DNA from: Candidatus Hungatella pullicola
GTDB taxonomy: Bacteria > Bacillota > Clostridia > Lachnospirales > Lachnospiraceae
NCBI GenBank assembly: GCA_019114305.1
Contig: DXFU01000048.1
Coordinates: 1-64,000 of the forward strand
DNA: 64,000 nucleotides
Direction: 5' to 3'
Positions 61,456 to 64,000 of this stretch are shown here, piece by piece. A model generated the notes under the pieces. The model worked only from the letters and a program-made list of their open reading frames with translations. It was not told where the DNA came from and ran no database searches. The translations under genes were made by a program, and so were the position numbers. The number at the start of each line of letters is the position of its first letter. The first letter of the stretch is position 1.

Positions 61456-62142
61456 ATGGAGCGGATCTACGTAATCGAGGACGATGACAATATCAGGGAC
61501 CTGATTCACATTGCATTGGAAGGTTTTGGCTACGAAGTGTCCGCCTTTGAAAGTGCGGAGGAGGCATTGGAGCGAATCGAGGAAGACAGGCCTGCGCTGG
61601 CTGTATTTGATCTGATGCTTCCAGGCATGGACGGACTGACTGCCATTAAGAAAATCAGAAAAAGCAGCAGTCTGAAAAACATACCGATTATTGTTCTTAC
61701 AGCTAAAGACAGAGAATTTGACAAAGTGGCTGGTCTGGACGGAGGGGCGGATGACTATATGACCAAACCCTTCGGTGTTATGGAACTAGCGGCCAGAATC
61801 AGAAGCCTTCTGAGACGAAGCACCAGAGAGCAGAAAGATCAGGAAGTACTGCAGAAATACTGCCTTACCCTTAATAAAAAAACCAGAGAAGTATTCAGTG
61901 ATGGACAGAAGACAGAATTGACCCTGAAAGAGTTTGAACTTCTCCAGTATCTTCTGGAAAACAGCAGCCGAGTTATTACCAGGGAGGAGCTTTTGAACAA
62001 TATCTGGGGATATGATTATGACGGAGAAACCAGAACCCTGGATATGCACATCAGAACCCTTAGGCAGAAACTGGGAGAAAAGGGCGGTTCCTGTATTAAG
62101 ACTGTACGGGGAGTAGGCTACCGTCTGGTTAAGGAGGAGTAA
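61456..62142 (+). CDS. PhoB/PhoP-type response regulator
   Basis: A 228-residue OmpR-family regulator. The receiver has IYVIEDDDNIRDLI, phospho-Asp in LAVFDLMLPGMDG and MTKPFGVMELAARI. The winged helix has LTLKEFELLQYLLENSSRVITREELL and VRGVGYRLVKEE. Its location after a phosphate transporter and before a PhoR-like kinase indicates phosphate starvation control; the direct repeats at 59689 are its likely site. Confidence 0.9.
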   Translation: MERIYVIEDDDNIRDLIHIALEGFGYEVSAFESAEEALERIEEDRPALAVFDLMLPGMDGLTAIKKIRKSSSLKNIPIIVLTAKDREFDKVAGLDGGADDYMTKPFGVMELAARIRSLLRRSTREQKDQEVLQKYCLTLNKKTREVFSDGQKTELTLKEFELLQYLLENSSRVITREELLNNIWGYDYDGETRTLDMHIRTLRQKLGEKGGSCIKTVRGVGYRLVKEE

Positions 62143-62143
62143 C

Positions 62144-63529
62144 ATGCGAAAATCCATTTTGGTCAAATTTATTCAGGTTATTTTAGCGGCGCTGGCATTA
62201 AGCAGCGCCATTTTTTACATTGCCACAAGCAGTTCTCTACTGAGAAATTCCAGAGAGGATATGATGTATACTCTTCAGATGCTGGATTCCGTTTTGGATT
62301 ATTCAGGGGACTTTCAGGCTCAGATCCAAAAGCTGGAATCCACCATTACCTCCCATGAAGGCCGTTTTACAATTATTGATTCCCAGGGAACGGTAGTATG
62401 CGATACGGGAGTAGATACAGCCACTATGGACAATCATCTGGACCGACAGGAAGTCAGAGATGCTTTGAGTGAGGGGAGCGGCTACTCAACCAGATATTCC
62501 AATACGCTGGAGAAGACCCTTCTCTATGTAGCTGTTAAATCCGCTAACTCAGATTACGTTCTTCGTATGTCAGTTCCATATGCGGGGAGCAGTGAAAATT
62601 TCCTTCTTCTTCTCCCGGCAGTTTGGCTTAGCTTTTTGGTGGCTTTGGTGTATTCGGCCTTTGCGGCAGACAGTTTTGCTGAGTCTATTACAAAGCCACT
62701 TCAGGAAATTTCCCAGGAGATGTTGAAGGTAAAAGGGGATTATACGGATCTTAAATTTGAGACATATCAGTATCCGGAAATTAATATTATTGCTGAAACC
62801 ACTACTAAAATGTCTCAGAACGTAAAGGAATATTTGAATCAGATTGAAGCTGAAAAGAAAATACGACAGGAATTTTTCAGCAATGCTTCCCATGAACTGA
62901 AAACGCCTATTACTTCCGTAAAAGGATATGCAGAGCTTTTAGAGAGCGGAATTATCCAGGATGAAAAACAAAAGATGGATTTTGTCCGGCGAATTGAGAA
63001 GGAAGCGGATAATATGACAAACCTTATCAATGATATTTTGATGATTTCAAGACTTGAGGCTAAGGAAGCAGAAGTGGTGATGACAGATGTTGCCATGGAT
63101 GTGGTGGCTAATGAAGTAATGGAGTCCATGAAGCCCCTTTCTGTTTCCAGACAGGTAATGCTTCATTGTCAGTGCGAGCCGGTATCCCTTCGGGCCAACG
63201 GCCAGCAGATGAAAGAACTTTTGGGCAATTTGGTGAGCAATGCAATTAAATATAATAAGCCTGGAGGACAGGTGTGGATTCACATAGATAAGATGGAGAA
63301 CTATATGGTTATTCGTGTTCGGGACAATGGTGTAGGAATCCCAAGAGAATCCCTGGGAAGAATTTTTGAACGTTTTTATCGGGTGGATAAGGGACGAAAT
63401 AAAAAGCAGGGGGGAACCGGTCTGGGCCTGTCCATTGTCAAACATATTGTGAATTTTTATCACGGAACCATTGATGTCCGCTCTAAGCTGGATCAGGGAA
63501 CAGAATTTACTGTAAAGATTCCAATTTAG
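62144..63529 (+). CDS. PhoR-like sensor histidine kinase
   Basis: A 461-residue kinase. A first membrane helix (VKFIQVILAALALSSAIFYIA), an extracytoplasmic sensor (about residues 30-150), a second helix (FLLLLPAVWLSFLVALVYSAF), a HAMP-like segment, HisKA with FFSNASHELKTPITSVKGY, and the ATPase blocks NLVSNAIKYNKPGG, GVGIPRESLGRIFERFYR and GGTGLGLSIVKHIV follow. It starts one base after the regulator stop, so they are co-translated. Confidence 0.92.
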   Translation: MRKSILVKFIQVILAALALSSAIFYIATSSSLLRNSREDMMYTLQMLDSVLDYSGDFQAQIQKLESTITSHEGRFTIIDSQGTVVCDTGVDTATMDNHLDRQEVRDALSEGSGYSTRYSNTLEKTLLYVAVKSANSDYVLRMSVPYAGSSENFLLLLPAVWLSFLVALVYSAFAADSFAESITKPLQEISQEMLKVKGDYTDLKFETYQYPEINIIAETTTKMSQNVKEYLNQIEAEKKIRQEFFSNASHELKTPITSVKGYAELLESGIIQDEKQKMDFVRRIEKEADNMTNLINDILMISRLEAKEAEVVMTDVAMDVVANEVMESMKPLSVSRQVMLHCQCEPVSLRANGQQMKELLGNLVSNAIKYNKPGGQVWIHIDKMENYMVIRVRDNGVGIPRESLGRIFERFYRVDKGRNKKQGGTGLGLSIVKHIVNFYHGTIDVRSKLDQGTEFTVKIPI

Positions 63530-63605
63530 CCTTATTTATGGTAAAATAAGGGGGAAAATTCTTTAATAAGATACAGTATTACATTGAAATTAGGGGGGAT
63601 CTGAG

Positions 63606-64000
63606 ATGAACAAATTTGTTTTAACCTGCTGTTCCACTGCTGATATGACAAAGGAGTATTTTGAAAAACGGCAGATACCTTGTGTATGCTATCATTTTAC
63701 CATGGATGGAGCTGCTTATCTGGATGATTTTGGTCAAAGTATTTCTTTTGAAGAGTTTTACAGCAGAATGGCCAAAGGATCCATGCCTACCACATCCCAG
63801 GTAAATGTCAGTGAGTTTGTAGAGTTCTTTGAAACGTTTTTAAAAGAGGGAAAGGATGTTTTGCATATCAGTTTTTCCTCAGGATTGTCTGGAACCTATA
63901 ATTCCGCCTGTATAGCAAGAAATCAGCTGGCAGAGCAGTATCCGGAACGAACCATAGAGGTGGTGGATTCTCTGGCTGCGTCAACTGGCTATGGACTTTT
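63606..64000 (+). CDS. DegV-family fatty-acid-binding protein (3' partial)
   Basis: The frame from ATG 63606, after GGGGGGAT, reads MNKFVLTCCSTADMTKEYFE, then CYHFTMDGAAYLDDFGQSI, MPTTSQVNVSEFVEFFE, LHISFSSGLSGTYNSA and VVDSLAASTGYGL. These are DegV signatures. The family binds fatty acids and in Firmicutes feeds the fatty acid kinase FakA. The Ser of TSQ and of SSGLSGTYNS probably contact the carboxyl group. The gene runs off the right edge. Confidence 0.92.
   Translation, partial: MNKFVLTCCSTADMTKEYFEKRQIPCVCYHFTMDGAAYLDDFGQSISFEEFYSRMAKGSMPTTSQVNVSEFVEFFETFLKEGKDVLHISFSSGLSGTYNSACIARNQLAEQYPERTIEVVDSLAASTGYGL

Noticed and set aside
1..64000. Prophage, integrative element or defence island
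   Set aside because: No integrase, transposase, phage structural, restriction, toxin-antitoxin or CRISPR gene was recognised; gene content is core chromosomal.

Overview
The window is a stretch of core chromosome from a low-to-mid GC Gram-positive anaerobe, most likely a spore-former of the Lachnospiraceae (Clostridium cluster XIVa). Pointers are CodY, a PolC-type replicase, a sporulation sigma factor of the SigK type, a CsoR-controlled copper ATPase, a standalone AICAR transformylase behind a ZTP riboswitch, many near-consensus promoters with an extended -10 (TGN before the -10 hexamer), and U-tailed hairpin terminators. The genus cannot be fixed from the sequence alone. I see no insertion sequence, prophage, integrase, CRISPR array or recognisable defence locus.

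Layout. 1-7.7 kb: end of a DUF4130-type DNA metabolism gene, an alpha/beta hydrolase, then comM-like, dprA, topA and codY. 7.7-15.7 kb: rpsB and tsf, then a complete oligopeptide ABC transporter (two permeases, two ATPases, separately promoted lipoprotein). 15.8-26.7 kb: pyrH, frr, uppS, cdsA, dxr, rseP, ispG, polC, a conserved translation/isoprenoid/envelope/replication cluster. 26.8-31.5 kb: copper operon (copA, csoR, copZ-like) under a consensus promoter and a palindromic operator, two tRNAs (Pro-CGG, Glu-CTC) and pyrBI on the minus strand. 31.6-35.5 kb: ABC ATPase, large membrane-anchored exported protein and MacB-like permease. 35.5-37.7 kb: ZTP riboswitch, PurO-type IMP cyclohydrolase and AICAR transformylase. 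37.8-42.6 kb: SigK, a LicT-type antiterminator with its RNA target, a self-contained glucose-family PTS with an atypical HPr, and signal peptidase I.

42.6-54.7 kb: FliB-like cysteine-cluster protein, repeat-containing cell-wall-binding protein, lrgAB, PAP2 phosphatase, THF riboswitch with folate ECF S component, HD hydrolase, a frameshifted Cof-type HAD gene, Mrp/NBP35 ATPase, small alarmone synthetase, hydantoinase, and a two-component system. 54.8-59.6 kb: SLH-domain protein, HlyD/MacA-like adaptor, MacB-like ATPase and permease. 59.6-64 kb: phosphate-type module of Na/Pi cotransporter, response regulator and kinase, with direct TTTACA repeats at 11-bp spacing ahead of it, then a DegV protein running off the right edge.

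The best candidates for poorly described biology are the two MacB-like exporters that carry exported accessory proteins, an HPr paralogue with Asn in place of regulatory Ser46, and a Glc-family PTS under a LicT-class RNA antiterminator. Nothing in the window amounts to a clearly new system. Most of it is well-conserved housekeeping, and functions are read from recognisable motifs without database searches.
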